The notes beneath the pieces are model-generated. The model did not search any database. It had not been told where the DNA came from and was given only the letters and a program-made list of their open reading frames with translations. From positions 1-64,000 of the forward strand of contig NZ_JANJZD010000005.1 in the NCBI RefSeq assembly GCF_024623325.1: a DNA stretch of 64,000 nt, written 5' to 3'. Positions 55,439 through 64,000 of this stretch are shown one piece after another (the stretch's first letter is position 1; the number at the start of each line of letters is the position of its first letter). This DNA is from Acetatifactor muris (GTDB lineage: Bacteria > Bacillota > Clostridia > Lachnospirales > Lachnospiraceae). A program made the position numbers and the translations under genes.

Positions 55439-56632
55439 ATGCCTAATTTACAAGAGCTGGAAAACGCCATGCCCGCTGCGCCGCTGAAGCTGATAGCGCT
55501 GCCTTCCGCTAAGGCAATGGGAAAGAGAATCAACGATTATCTGGTAGAATTCCGTAAAACCATACATAACGATAAAGTGAAAACAGACCCTGCCTTCCAG
55601 GGCTACAGCGAACTGAATTACCTGGTGGACGCCGACACGCTCCGCTTCGGAAGCGGAGAGGGAAAGGCTATGCTCCGGGAATCCATCCGCGGGAAGGATT
55701 TATTCATCCTGGTGGACGTCTGCAATCACAGCATCACCTATACCATGAACGGATACACCAATCACATGTCGCCTGATGATCATTATCAGGATCTGAAACG
55801 CATAATCGGCGCCTGCAACGGCAAAGCCCACAGGATTAATGTCATTATGCCGTTTCTGTACGAGAGCAGACAGCATAAACGCAGCGGCCGGGAATCCCTG
55901 GACTGTGCTTTTGCCCTGCGGGAGCTTCGGGATATGGGAATCAAGAATTTTATCACATTTGATGCTCATGACCCCCGGGTGCAGAATTCCATTCCTCTCA
56001 ATGGCTTCGATAATTTTACCACACCTCACGAATTTATCAAAGTACTTTTGCATTCCGAAGACGACCTGATTGTGGACAAAGAACATCTCACTGTCATCAG
56101 TCCGGATGAAGGAGCGTTGGATCGGGCTATCTATTTTGCCAGCGTTCTGGGTGTGGACACAGGCATGTTCTACAAGCGCCGGGATTATTCCACCATCATT
56201 AACGGCAGGAATCCCATTGTGGCCCATGAATTCCTGGGTGACAACATTGACAGCAAAGATGTCATCATAATTGACGATATCATCTCCTCCGGGCAGAGCA
56301 TCCTGGACACAGCCGAACAGCTGAAGAAAATGAATGCCAGACGTGTATTCCTCTGCGGTACTTTCGGTCTGTTTACCGACGGCCTGAAAGCCTTTGACGA
56401 AGCGTTTGAAAAAGGCTGTTTTGACAGATTAATTACCACCAATCTGACATATCTTCCCCCGGAACTCTATACAAGGCCCTATTTTGCAGAAGCCGATATG
56501 AGCAAGTTCATCGCTTCTCTCATTGATTTTATGAACCACGATGTCTCCATGAACAATATACTTGACACCACGGAAAAAATGCAGGGTATTTTACAGGCCT
56601 ACAACAATCGCGTTGATTTCGAATTTCATTAG
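55439..56632 (+). CDS. prs: Ribose-phosphate pyrophosphokinase, long clostridial form
   Basis: The enzyme makes PRPP from ribose 5-phosphate and ATP. The 397-residue protein is about 80 residues longer than the Bacillus enzyme. It keeps the ATP-loop RQHKRSGRES, the NFITFDAHDPRVQ region and a PRPP loop written as VIIIDDIISSGQSI where the classical form has DDMIDTGGT. The ATG at 55439 has GGAGG five bases before it; an ATG at 55427 is less well placed. The changes suggest different control of the enzyme. It is a single gene with a good promoter. Confidence 0.88.
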   Translation: MPNLQELENAMPAAPLKLIALPSAKAMGKRINDYLVEFRKTIHNDKVKTDPAFQGYSELNYLVDADTLRFGSGEGKAMLRESIRGKDLFILVDVCNHSITYTMNGYTNHMSPDDHYQDLKRIIGACNGKAHRINVIMPFLYESRQHKRSGRESLDCAFALRELRDMGIKNFITFDAHDPRVQNSIPLNGFDNFTTPHEFIKVLLHSEDDLIVDKEHLTVISPDEGALDRAIYFASVLGVDTGMFYKRRDYSTIINGRNPIVAHEFLGDNIDSKDVIIIDDIISSGQSILDTAEQLKKMNARRVFLCGTFGLFTDGLKAFDEAFEKGCFDRLITTNLTYLPPELYTRPYFAEADMSKFIASLIDFMNHDVSMNNILDTTEKMQGILQAYNNRVDFEFH

Positions 56633-56660
56633 GCTCCCGGGCAGAAAGCCGGACCCTGAA

Positions 56661-56690
56661 CAACAGCTCAGACAGGCGTCTGAGCTGTTG
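56661..56690. repeat. Perfect 13-bp inverted repeat over the kinase stop codon
   Basis: CAACAGCTCAGAC and GTCTGAGCTGTTG pair around a 4-base loop. The repeat contains the last codons and stop of the histidine kinase gene and lies after prs. It has no U-tract and resembles the inverted repeat at 36322-36352. Confidence 0.65.
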
Positions 56691-59385
56691 TATATTCCGG
56701 AAAGGTAATCTTTACCTTAAACAGATCTCCGTCCAGAAGAATCTCCAGATTTCCTCCCTGAACCTGTACCAGACTTTTGGCGATGGACAGCCCCAGGCCG
56801 CTGCCTTCCGTTGTTCTGGAAGAATCTCCCCGGATAAACCGCTCGGTCAACTCTTCCGGGCGAATGTTCATCTGCTGTCTTGAAATATTTTTCACGGATA
56901 TCTCCACCTGTCCTTCTTCTTTCAGAAGATCAATATAGATTCTCGTTCCCTCCAGAGCGTACTTACAGATATTGTTAAACAGGTTTTCCACCACACGCCA
57001 CATTCTGCGGCTGTCCGCATAAATATAAGCCGGCACGTCATCCTCTTCAAATACAATCTGCAGTCTGCACTCTTCCAGCTTTTCGGAAAATTCTCCTATC
57101 CCCTGATTCATCAGTTCCGTCAGATTCAGTTTTTCCCTTTCCAGTTCGATATTGCCGGAGGAAATTTTGGAGGCTTCCACCAGATCATCCGTGAGCTGTT
57201 TCAGCCGCTGGGCTTTATTATCCAGAATCTCTATATATCCCCTTGCAGGTTCCTCCTGGATTTTCAGCCGTTTCAGCAGGTCCACATAATTGATAATCGA
57301 GGTAAGCGGTGTCTTGATGTCATGAGATACATTTGTAATCAGGTCCGTCTTCATCTGCTCGTCCTTCATACTGGTTCTCACCGCTTTTCGAATCCCCTCA
57401 CCGATATTGTTTACCGCATCCGCCAGTTCTCTGCTGGCGCCGTGAAGGCTTTCCGTATCCAGCTTAAAGTCCACTTCCCCGTCACGGATTCTGTTAATTC
57501 CCTCCACAATTTCCACCTGCTCCGCATTCCGCCGGAACATCAGTACACCCACAATTCCGTCCGCTGTCACCATGACAATCAGAATCAGAACCGTATACAT
57601 TATCTGTTCCCTCAGACTGTAAGCCAGCACAATTCCGGCCAGATTGGAAAAAAGGAAAACATTATAGGGAAGCAGCATACTGATCACTGAATTTTTATGA
57701 CGAAAGATAAATTTCACAGAATTTATCAGACTTCTGCAGACAAGACACAGGAAACTGTCCCTCCACAGATTTCCCGCCTTAATACGCCGCACCAGGCTGT
57801 ACCAGAGCAGATTGGCTGAAATGCTGATATAAATCCCAAACAGCGCAAATGCCCCGTAACGGTATGCCCTGGTAAACTGTATTCCCAGGATCTCCACATC
57901 CGCTCCTGCGTTTGCCGCAATTTCCACAATTATCTGATAACCGCGGTACGCTCCATAACACATTGCCGCCCCCAGAAGAAGAACCGCTTCCGTCCAGAGC
58001 CTGTCAAATCTGTTCAGATACCAGGTGCGCTGTCCGTTCTCATCCGCAGCCGCTCCCGCTGTAACTGTGAGATAAATGCCGATTCCCAGCCACAGCAGTG
58101 CCAGGAAACCGATCAGAAAGATAATTCGGCTGATATTGGGCACGATTTTCTGATAAAGTGCATTTGCCGTGTAAAAAGCATCTCCTGCAATGGAGTAATT
58201 GGCATCCACCCCCACCCAGATATGTGTGGTATCCGGATAGGCATAATCATAGACACTGATATATCCGTCCAGCTCCTCCTCATTTATGATGGTATTTCCC
58301 ATAAACACAAGGCTGTCCGGATAATAAATCAGATAACGTCTGTACTCGGAGAAAGCTTCCGTCACAAAGTCTTCTCCTTCTTCCTTCAGTTCCGACCGGT
58401 TTGTATATGTGACCATTCCATTGTCTGTCATCATACGCACCATATATTTAATATTGCTGCTGTCCTCTCCGTACGCGGCATTGCAGACCTGGTAGCGCTG
58501 ATAACTTATCGTCAGACTGTCTATGGTGGCCACCACATTATTCTGCAGTCTGATATAATCTACCCAGTTGTTCACATAGTTTGTAAGCTGCTTTTCCTTA
58601 TCCACAGTGTGATAGCGACAGTTCAGCATGGGAATATACACGCTCATGCTGCCGTCATCCTCTCTGGACAGTTTCACATCATTTAAGTCCGCCGCCACAA
58701 TATACGAAAAAACAAGGTCCTCCAGCTGCTCACTCGTACACTCGTTCAGCTTCTCTTCCAACAAAGCCAGCTCTTCTTCACTTTTCCCGGACGGCTTTTT
58801 CTCTTCCGCATTTTCGCTCTCTTCTTCCCATCCGTTCTCCATCTCCTCCGCAGCTTCCTCCTCCATATCTTCCACCCGATGAAAGCCGTCAAAGACCAGC
58901 TGCCCGTGCTCGTCCAGGATAAAGTTTTCCGGATAAATGCAATTGCCGAAATAGGCGATAAATTCCGACATGCTCATAATCCGGTTGGTATATTCCACAC
59001 CGTATTTTCCCCATTTTATGATATCGTCCAGCTCATACACCACAGAGACGGCACAGCCCTGATCCGCACCGATTTTGCCGGCATACTCCGTCACGTCAAT
59101 TTTTTTCTGGGGATCAAAGACACCATCTGTCTCCAGCTGTCCCTTTATCACCACCAGCTGTGTGATATCGGATACCGCGTTTCGAAACAGATCGTGATAG
59201 ATTTCAGATTCCTCGAATTCCTGCTCCGTATCCACAGGAAATATCCGGTATACCACTGTTCCGTTAATGGAATTCACCGCCATATAAGAATTCAGCAGAA
59301 GCCATGCCGCCGCTGTCAGAATACCGACAGCCAGCAAATGTTGAAGCAGATTCAGCCCCAGTCTCTTCAAAAAAGATTTCCTCAT
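56668..59385 (-). CDS. Large membrane sensor histidine kinase
   Basis: The 905-residue kinase has a first membrane helix at about 13-35, a large outer part to about 415 with an acidic stretch at 171-205, then about five more helices (419-440, 464-484, 508-532, 572-590, 596-616). A HAMP-like linker follows at 616-668, then HisKA with phospho-accepting H688 (NVSHDIKTP), and the ATPase domain with N805 (NLFNNICKYA) and GSGLGLSI at 861-868. The signal is unknown. The response-regulator gene is 9 bases upstream, so they form one pair. Confidence 0.9.
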   Translation of the reverse strand: MRKSFLKRLGLNLLQHLLAVGILTAAAWLLLNSYMAVNSINGTVVYRIFPVDTEQEFEESEIYHDLFRNAVSDITQLVVIKGQLETDGVFDPQKKIDVTEYAGKIGADQGCAVSVVYELDDIIKWGKYGVEYTNRIMSMSEFIAYFGNCIYPENFILDEHGQLVFDGFHRVEDMEEEAAEEMENGWEEESENAEEKKPSGKSEEELALLEEKLNECTSEQLEDLVFSYIVAADLNDVKLSREDDGSMSVYIPMLNCRYHTVDKEKQLTNYVNNWVDYIRLQNNVVATIDSLTISYQRYQVCNAAYGEDSSNIKYMVRMMTDNGMVTYTNRSELKEEGEDFVTEAFSEYRRYLIYYPDSLVFMGNTIINEEELDGYISVYDYAYPDTTHIWVGVDANYSIAGDAFYTANALYQKIVPNISRIIFLIGFLALLWLGIGIYLTVTAGAAADENGQRTWYLNRFDRLWTEAVLLLGAAMCYGAYRGYQIIVEIAANAGADVEILGIQFTRAYRYGAFALFGIYISISANLLWYSLVRRIKAGNLWRDSFLCLVCRSLINSVKFIFRHKNSVISMLLPYNVFLFSNLAGIVLAYSLREQIMYTVLILIVMVTADGIVGVLMFRRNAEQVEIVEGINRIRDGEVDFKLDTESLHGASRELADAVNNIGEGIRKAVRTSMKDEQMKTDLITNVSHDIKTPLTSIINYVDLLKRLKIQEEPARGYIEILDNKAQRLKQLTDDLVEASKISSGNIELEREKLNLTELMNQGIGEFSEKLEECRLQIVFEEDDVPAYIYADSRRMWRVVENLFNNICKYALEGTRIYIDLLKEEGQVEISVKNISRQQMNIRPEELTERFIRGDSSRTTEGSGLGLSIAKSLVQVQGGNLEILLDGDLFKVKITFPEYTTAQTPV

Positions 59386-59394
59386 CTTCCTCTC

Positions 59395-60090
59395 CTACGT
59401 CTGTCTGTCAATCTTGTAACCCACGCCCCAGACTACCTTCAGATATCTGGGTTCCTTCGGGTTGATCTCTATCTTCTCGCGAATATGGCGGATATGTACC
59501 GCCACTGTGTTGTCCGCGCCTATGGCATCTTCGTTCCAGATGTTCTCGTAAATCTGATCTATGGAGAACACTCTGCCCTGATTCTTCATCAGCAGCAGAA
59601 GAATATTGTACTCTATGGGCGTCATTTTCACCGGCTCTCCGTCCACAGTGACCTGTTTTGTATCATCGTTAATCACAAGACCGCCGGTCTGATAGATGGC
59701 ACGACTGCCCGCGTCCAGGCTACCCAGCGAAGTATACCTGCGCAGATTCGACTTCACTCTTGCGGCAAGCTCCAGCGGATTAAAGGGCTTGGTAATATAG
59801 TCATCCGCACCTATATTCAGGCCCAGAATTTTATCCGTATCCTCAGACTTTGCCGACAGCATGATAATGGGAATGCTGCTGTATTCCCGGATTTTCAGAG
59901 TGGCCCGGATTCCGTCCAGCCTGGGCATCATAATATCCATAATCAACAGCTGAATATCTTCTTTTTTTAAAATTTCAATGGCCTGCTCCCCGTCATATGC
60001 CTTAAAAATCTGATATCCGTCCTGGCTCAGGTAAATCTCAATCGCATCCACAATTTCTCTGTCATCGTCACACACAAGTATATTTGCCAT
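59395..60090 (-). CDS. OmpR/PhoB-family response regulator
   Basis: The 231-residue regulator has a receiver domain with phosphorylatable D52 (LLIMDIMMPRLDG), S79 and K101, and an OmpR-type winged-helix DNA-binding domain at the C-terminus (VAVHIRHIREKIEINPKEPRYLKTVWG-like, VWGVGYKI). It is of the VanR/RegX3 type. The kinase gene follows by 9 bases. Targets are not known; AGAGGTG precedes the ATG. Confidence 0.94.
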   Translation of the reverse strand: MANILVCDDDREIVDAIEIYLSQDGYQIFKAYDGEQAIEILKKEDIQLLIMDIMMPRLDGIRATLKIREYSSIPIIMLSAKSEDTDKILGLNIGADDYITKPFNPLELAARVKSNLRRYTSLGSLDAGSRAIYQTGGLVINDDTKQVTVDGEPVKMTPIEYNILLLLMKNQGRVFSIDQIYENIWNEDAIGADNTVAVHIRHIREKIEINPKEPRYLKVVWGVGYKIDRQT

Positions 60091-60182
60091 TTTACACCTC
60101 TTTTTCCCGGAATTCCATTCCGTCAGATTCTATTGAAACAGAATTTCTTTAAATCTTTTTCAGGAAAAATATGAAACTTTTC

Positions 60183-61040
60183 TTAATTTTTCAGCATCAT
60201 AAACGCGCCCAGATTTCCTCTCCGGCCTCCGCTTGCCCTGTGAGAAAAAAGATACTCCGGATTGTGACAGGTACAGATATCCGTAACGGCAATCCGGGAT
60301 GCCGGAATCCCGGCCTGTCTCAGAATTCTTTTATTGGCAAGCCATAAGTCAAGCTGATATTTCCCTGCGCGCTTTCCCGGCGTCACCACGCCATCGCCAA
60401 ACCCCTCAAACTGCTCTGCCACTTCTTCGCCCACCTCATAGCAGTCCCGGCAGATGGAAGGTCCCACTGCGGCATACAACTCCTCCGGCCGGCTCCCGAA
60501 ATCCCGTTCCATGGCTCTCACCATACATTCCCCCATCCGGCACACAGTACCCTTCCATCCGGAATGCGCAAGGCCAATGGCCCTGTGCACAGGGTCCACA
60601 AAATACAGCGGCACACAGTCCGCATAAAACGTAACCAGCACAAGCCCCGGCTCATCTGTCAGCAGACCGTCCACATTTTCATAATCCCTGGCAGATGTGA
60701 TCCCCTTTCCTCTGTCCTCCGGACCCATTCTGCGGATATTGGTGGTATGCGTCTGGTGAGAGGCTGTCATATCACCTGCACTGCAGCCCAGCACCTCCGC
60801 AATCCTGCCGTAATTCTTCATTACGTTTTCCATCCGGTCCCCTCTGTCAACGCTGAAATTCATGGAGGCAAATTCTTCTCCGCTGACACCGCCCAGCCGG
60901 GTGCTGAACAGATGCCTTACAATTCCTGTCTCCTCCAGCAGAGGAAAAGTCAGATATTCCAGCTCCGTGCCGTCTTCTGTACGGATGCAGTTCTGCCGTA
61001 ATACCGGATTGCATTCCTCCACACGATGTATTTGAAACAT
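60183..61040 (-). CDS. pgeF: Peptidoglycan editing factor PgeF (YfiH/laccase-domain)
   Basis: PgeF-type proteins are zinc/copper-binding; in E. coli PgeF removes wrongly placed L-serine from peptidoglycan precursors, and others act as purine nucleoside phosphorylases. The 285 residues have SHQTHTTNIRR, FYADCVPLYFVDP, HSGWKGTVCRMGE and GPSICRDCYEVGEEV, with the metal ligands His, Cys and His in the usual places. The ATG at 61040 has AAGGGG before it. It follows yraN by 11 bases in the rnhB run. Confidence 0.93.
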   Translation of the reverse strand: MFQIHRVEECNPVLRQNCIRTEDGTELEYLTFPLLEETGIVRHLFSTRLGGVSGEEFASMNFSVDRGDRMENVMKNYGRIAEVLGCSAGDMTASHQTHTTNIRRMGPEDRGKGITSARDYENVDGLLTDEPGLVLVTFYADCVPLYFVDPVHRAIGLAHSGWKGTVCRMGECMVRAMERDFGSRPEELYAAVGPSICRDCYEVGEEVAEQFEGFGDGVVTPGKRAGKYQLDLWLANKRILRQAGIPASRIAVTDICTCHNPEYLFSHRASGGRRGNLGAFMMLKN

Positions 61041-61051
61041 AATGCCCCTTC

Positions 61052-61414
61052 TTACCTTTCTGCGTAATGATGGAAAAATGCATTCTGTACCCAATGGATT
61101 TCTTCCCCCTGGATACCTACCACATCATAGCGCACACCCACATTGGCCTTTATTTTGTGAATATATCTGTAATAATCCGCCACCCTGCAGATTCGTCTCT
61201 GCTTACGGATATCCACCGCCTCCAGCGCATATCCCTTTTCTGCAGACTGACGAAACTTTACCTCCACGAACACGAGATATCCCTGATGAATGCCGATCAG
61301 ATCAATTTCTCCCTGTCTGCTGCGAAAATTTGTCTCCACAACCTTCATTCCCCTTGCCGTCAGATATTCCGCAGCTCGCTTTTCCCATCCGGTTCCCGTT
61401 TTCCTTTTGTTCAA
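61052..61414 (-). CDS. YraN-family (UPF0102) endonuclease-like protein
   Basis: The 120-residue protein has the UPF0102 pattern: GTGWEKRAAEYLTARG, VVETNFRSRQGEIDLIGIHQG and VFVEVKFRQ, a PD-(D/E)XK-like core (E-x-D, E-x-K). Its cellular role is not settled; it is often next to rnhB, as here. It lies 4 bases after the FlhB-like gene. Confidence 0.93.
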   Translation of the reverse strand: MNKRKTGTGWEKRAAEYLTARGMKVVETNFRSRQGEIDLIGIHQGYLVFVEVKFRQSAEKGYALEAVDIRKQRRICRVADYYRYIHKIKANVGVRYDVVGIQGEEIHWVQNAFFHHYAER

Positions 61415-61418
61415 CCGT

Positions 61419-61712
61419 TTACCTCTTTATTTTACCCTTAATCTTATCCATGGAATCCACAAAAATCAGGATTTCCGCCACCACTTCATAGAGCTCCGGC
61501 GGAATCATATCGCCGATATCCAGTCTGGACAGCGTATCTGCCAGTTTATCATCCCGGTGAATCGGCACATCGCTCTCCTGTGCCCTCTCAATGATTCGTT
61601 CCGCAAGCGCACCCCGGCCGCTGGCGATGACTCTGGGCGCGTCATCCGAAGGATCATATTCCAATGCGATGGCCTGCTTTACTTTTTCTTCTTTTCCTTT
61701 TTTCCCATCCAT
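61419..61712 (-). CDS. FlhB C-terminal-like export switch protein (YlqH type)
   Basis: The 97-residue protein matches the C-terminal cytoplasmic domain of FlhB/YscU, without the membrane part: AIALEYDPSDDAPRVIASG, IIERAQESDVPIHRDDKLADTL, then LSRLDIGDMIPPELYEVVAEI. The autocleavage motif NPTH of full FlhB is not present. Bacillus ylqH is of this kind and stands in the same gene order. It may regulate or titrate a flagellar-type export apparatus. Confidence 0.9.
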   Translation of the reverse strand: MDGKKGKEEKVKQAIALEYDPSDDAPRVIASGRGALAERIIERAQESDVPIHRDDKLADTLSRLDIGDMIPPELYEVVAEILIFVDSMDKIKGKIKR

Positions 61713-61735
61713 GAAATCAAATCCCTTCCCTTTCC

Positions 61736-63571
61736 TCAGGTACGTACATCAAACGCATACTGAGAAAGCACAATTCCTTTTTCCTGTCGCAGGATAGGGT
61801 TCAGCCCCCCTTTTTCCGCAGCAGGCTCTTCGCCGGCTCTGACAGTCATGGAATAATTACAGTCATATCCCCTCTTTTTCAGCCGTGCAGTCAGAGTATC
61901 CATATGTGCCGCAATAAAATCAATCATTTCCTCGTCGCGCAGGTAAAATCTCGTGCTTACCTTACTGTCCTTCATGGCCACGTGTACATCAACCGGTCCC
62001 AGATGTTCCATATCCAGATGCAGCAGCGCGCTGACCGTTCCGTCGCCGGAGGTAAGCTTCTTTTTATTGGTGTAGACGTATAGTTCTCCGTGAGCTTCCC
62101 CCTGCTGCAGACGCAGCGGCAGCTGTACATAGGCATAAATCTGGTTGACCTGCTGCAGGAAATCCACATTCTGCGACATGGTGGCAACCGCCTTGAACGC
62201 GGCGGAATTCGTCTGTCCGGCATTTTCCATCACATTGGCCAGGCTCTTAAGCTGTCTGTCCATTCTGCGATATAATTCTTCCACCTTACCGGGCTCTGTC
62301 AGCTCTTCCGGTCTGAGCATCCAGTTATTTTTCAGCTGCCCTTTCATCAATTCCCGAAACGCTCTTCCGGAGAATATTCTTTCCAGCGCCTGGGCAGATG
62401 TCTGGGAAAATCTCGCCCCATCCGCCAGCTCGGTCAGAGCGGAAAAAAACTGTCTGATATCTCCCTCTCCCCGGGCAAACTGCAGTATCTGCTCCCGTAT
62501 CTGGGAAGCAGTTCCCTCCGGAAGCTGCATCCGGTCTGCAAGCTGCAGTACTTCTCTGGCCACCGTGCTTCTCAGAGCCTCGGAAATCAGATTCCCGCTT
62601 TCTTCGGCGGCAGGTTGCATCAAAGGATCTCCCTTGACCGGGTTCTCCGATCTCCCGGACGTATCTCCTGTCTCTCCGGCCACCATATTCAGGATGGTTT
62701 TCCCTGTGGCCTCCGCAACTTTCCCCAGCTGTTCCCTCACAGCCGCTTCCGTCTGCACTTCTCCGGACATTCCTGTTCTCCCCGGCTCCGCTGCACCAGG
62801 CGAACCGGTTTCCTCTGCCCACGGCAGTCCTGCGTCTCCTGCCGCGTTTCCCCCGCCAGGCACTTCACCAGTCTGCGTTCCTTCCCCGGAATTCTCCTGA
62901 AACAGCTGCAGAATTTCGCTGTACAGCTTTACAGCTCCCGAAATATCTCCCTCCGCGATCATGGAGTCAAATACCCCGGGCAGCGCTTCCTGTATAACTT
63001 CCATTCCCCCCGTCAGCTGATGTGTCAGATTCCGGTAAGAGACCATCTGATTTACATTTGCTTCATTGACAGGAAGCTGCAGTTTGTGAAGATTAATGAT
63101 ATCTGAGATTTCCGCCTGTGGATAGGCATTGATCTCTCTGAATATCTGCTGCAGAGAATTCTTATTCACAGGCAGCCCCACTGCCATCAACTGTTCTGTC
63201 ATGCTGACTGAAGTCTGATTTAAAGGCAGTCCCGCCATATCCAGTGCCTTCATCACATTTACATCCGTGGCCACATTGGTAAACAAAGGACTCAGCGTCA
63301 GCGTACTGCCGTTATTTTTCACCTCAAAAGTCATGTTTTTCCCGATTTCAATGTTCATATTGCGGTCCACTCTGGCATTGAGTATCAGGTCCTCGGAAAG
63401 GCGAATCTGTACCTCGCTGCCGTTTCGCCCCACAATTTCCCCGCTGATGGTCTGTCCGGGCGCCAGCGAGCGGATCTGACGATTCAAATGTTCTGTCTGG
63501 GCCGGCGTCAGCTGTGGCTGTGACGGCCCTTCCGCGCGTACTTCTCCTGAAAACAACTGCGACAGTTTCAT
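61736..63571 (-). CDS. FliK-like hook-length-control-type protein (YlqG type)
   Basis: The 611-residue protein is long and low in hydrophobic segments. Its middle (about 215-320) is rich in glycine, glutamate and alanine and probably disordered; the last 120 residues have the FliK C-terminal look (GELYVYTNKKKLTSGDGTVS, LLHLDMEHLGPVDVHVAMKD). Paired with an FlhB-like protein it recalls hook-length control, where FliK tells FlhB to switch substrates. The gene order rnhB-ylqG-ylqH matches Bacillus. No other flagellar gene is in the window. Confidence 0.82.
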   Translation of the reverse strand: MKLSQLFSGEVRAEGPSQPQLTPAQTEHLNRQIRSLAPGQTISGEIVGRNGSEVQIRLSEDLILNARVDRNMNIEIGKNMTFEVKNNGSTLTLSPLFTNVATDVNVMKALDMAGLPLNQTSVSMTEQLMAVGLPVNKNSLQQIFREINAYPQAEISDIINLHKLQLPVNEANVNQMVSYRNLTHQLTGGMEVIQEALPGVFDSMIAEGDISGAVKLYSEILQLFQENSGEGTQTGEVPGGGNAAGDAGLPWAEETGSPGAAEPGRTGMSGEVQTEAAVREQLGKVAEATGKTILNMVAGETGDTSGRSENPVKGDPLMQPAAEESGNLISEALRSTVAREVLQLADRMQLPEGTASQIREQILQFARGEGDIRQFFSALTELADGARFSQTSAQALERIFSGRAFRELMKGQLKNNWMLRPEELTEPGKVEELYRRMDRQLKSLANVMENAGQTNSAAFKAVATMSQNVDFLQQVNQIYAYVQLPLRLQQGEAHGELYVYTNKKKLTSGDGTVSALLHLDMEHLGPVDVHVAMKDSKVSTRFYLRDEEMIDFIAAHMDTLTARLKKRGYDCNYSMTVRAGEEPAAEKGGLNPILRQEKGIVLSQYAFDVRT

Positions 63572-63580
63572 TTTCCACTC

Positions 63581-64000
63581 CTAAATAAAATTTTTAAGAA
63601 AGCTTCTGCGGTGTATCGGCGAAGGCCCGTATTTTCTCAGGGCCTCAATGTGGCCGGCGCTGCCGTAGCCTTTGTTCCCGGCAAAGTCATATTCCGGAAA
63701 TATGCTGTCATATTCCGCCATCAGTCTGTCCCTGGTCACCTTTGCCACAATACTGGCCGCCCCGATGGAAATGCTTTTCGCATCTCCTTTGACAATCGGT
63801 ACCTGCGGAATGGCTATCCCGGGAATCTTCACCGCATCATTCAGCAGAAGATCCGGCTGCGGATTCAGCTTTCCCACCGCCTCCCGCATAGCCTCATATG
63901 TTGCCTGAAGAATGTTGATTTCATCGATTCTCTCCGGCGAGGCGAAGCCTACCGCATATGCCACGGCCTGTTTTGTTATCTCCGTATAAAGCTCCTCTCT
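63581..64000 (-). CDS. rnhB: Ribonuclease HII, partial (start beyond window)
   Basis: RNase HII cleaves RNA/DNA hybrids and single ribonucleotides in DNA. The minus-strand frame stays open up to base 64000 (139 residues), so the start lies to the right. The visible part has RIDEINILQATYEAM, KGDAKSISIGAASIVAKVTRDRLM and the end AGNKGYGSAGHIEALRKYG, all typical. It leads the run of five genes down to pgeF, with a 9-base gap to the FliK-like gene. Confidence 0.95.
   Translation of the reverse strand, partial: REELYTEITKQAVAYAVGFASPERIDEINILQATYEAMREAVGKLNPQPDLLLNDAVKIPGIAIPQVPIVKGDAKSISIGAASIVAKVTRDRLMAEYDSIFPEYDFAGNKGYGSAGHIEALRKYGPSPIHRRSFLKNFI

Noticed and set aside
1-64000. CRISPR arrays, tRNA or rRNA genes
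   Set aside because: No regularly spaced direct repeats and no tRNA-like or rRNA-like stretch was noticed by eye; a tRNA or Rfam scan would be needed to be sure.

Overview
The window looks like chromosomal DNA from a spore-forming, Gram-positive anaerobe of the Clostridia, most likely the family Lachnospiraceae. The reasons are AGGAGG-type ribosome sites before most genes, sporulation genes (a sigma-K factor, gpr, spoIIP), a BirA-type biotin operator of the Gram-positive form, GlpP-type antitermination, an rnhB-ylqG-ylqH-yraN order like that of Bacillus, and moderate G+C. Most of it is ordinary core genome. About 52 of 58 genes lie on the minus strand. No rRNA, tRNA or CRISPR array was seen.

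Layout: 1-327 is the 3' end of an IS4-type transposase. 623-6558 holds tldD/tldE, ruvA/ruvB and a MATE exporter. 6656-10473 carries leuCD and a sugar pair (ROK kinase and mannose-6-phosphate isomerase) with its own promoter. 10633-11538 is an Rpn-type nuclease. 11911-15885 is a competence-like run (dprA, yifB/comM, a pilT-like ATPase). A folded intergenic element follows at 16051-16196, then an ankyrin protein, an esterase, a hemerythrin-receiver fusion and a methyltransferase.

20850-26324 is a complete biotin operon running from pimelate: an ECF-type S component, bioW, bioF, bioB, bioD, bioA, behind a promoter whose -35 box lies inside a BirA-like operator. Then come sigK without a pro-sequence (26574-27209) and a glycerol-3-phosphate oxidation operon that ends in its own antiterminator gene glpP and starts with a terminator-like leader hairpin (27301-31178). 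hemW-lepA follow, then an ABC-F ribosome-protection-type gene with a leader that can fold into mutually exclusive terminator and antiterminator forms (34490-36281).

36398-38760 is gpr-spoIIP; rpsT is divergent from it. 39323-43115 contains a TPM-domain membrane protein, a zinc-ribbon protein, an unknown protein and mnmA. Next are a hexapeptide acyltransferase, a lipoprotein serpin, tyrS, a MoxR/VWA pair, metF with an acyltransferase-3 gene, then der-plsY-gpsA behind a PDZ/radical-SAM-like gene. The right end has a long-form prs, a two-component system, and the rnhB-fliK-like-flhB-like-yraN-pgeF run, with rnhB cut by the window edge.

The best points for a second look are regulatory: the ABC-F attenuator, the glp leader hairpin with its cis-encoded GlpP, the BirA operator over the bio promoter, and an eight-T tract that puts the natural manA start one base out of frame. 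The pilT-like ATPase with arginine in place of the Walker A lysine, the hemerythrin-receiver fusion, the secreted serpin and the folded element at 16051-16196 are the main protein or RNA oddities. I did not see an unmistakably new multi-gene system.
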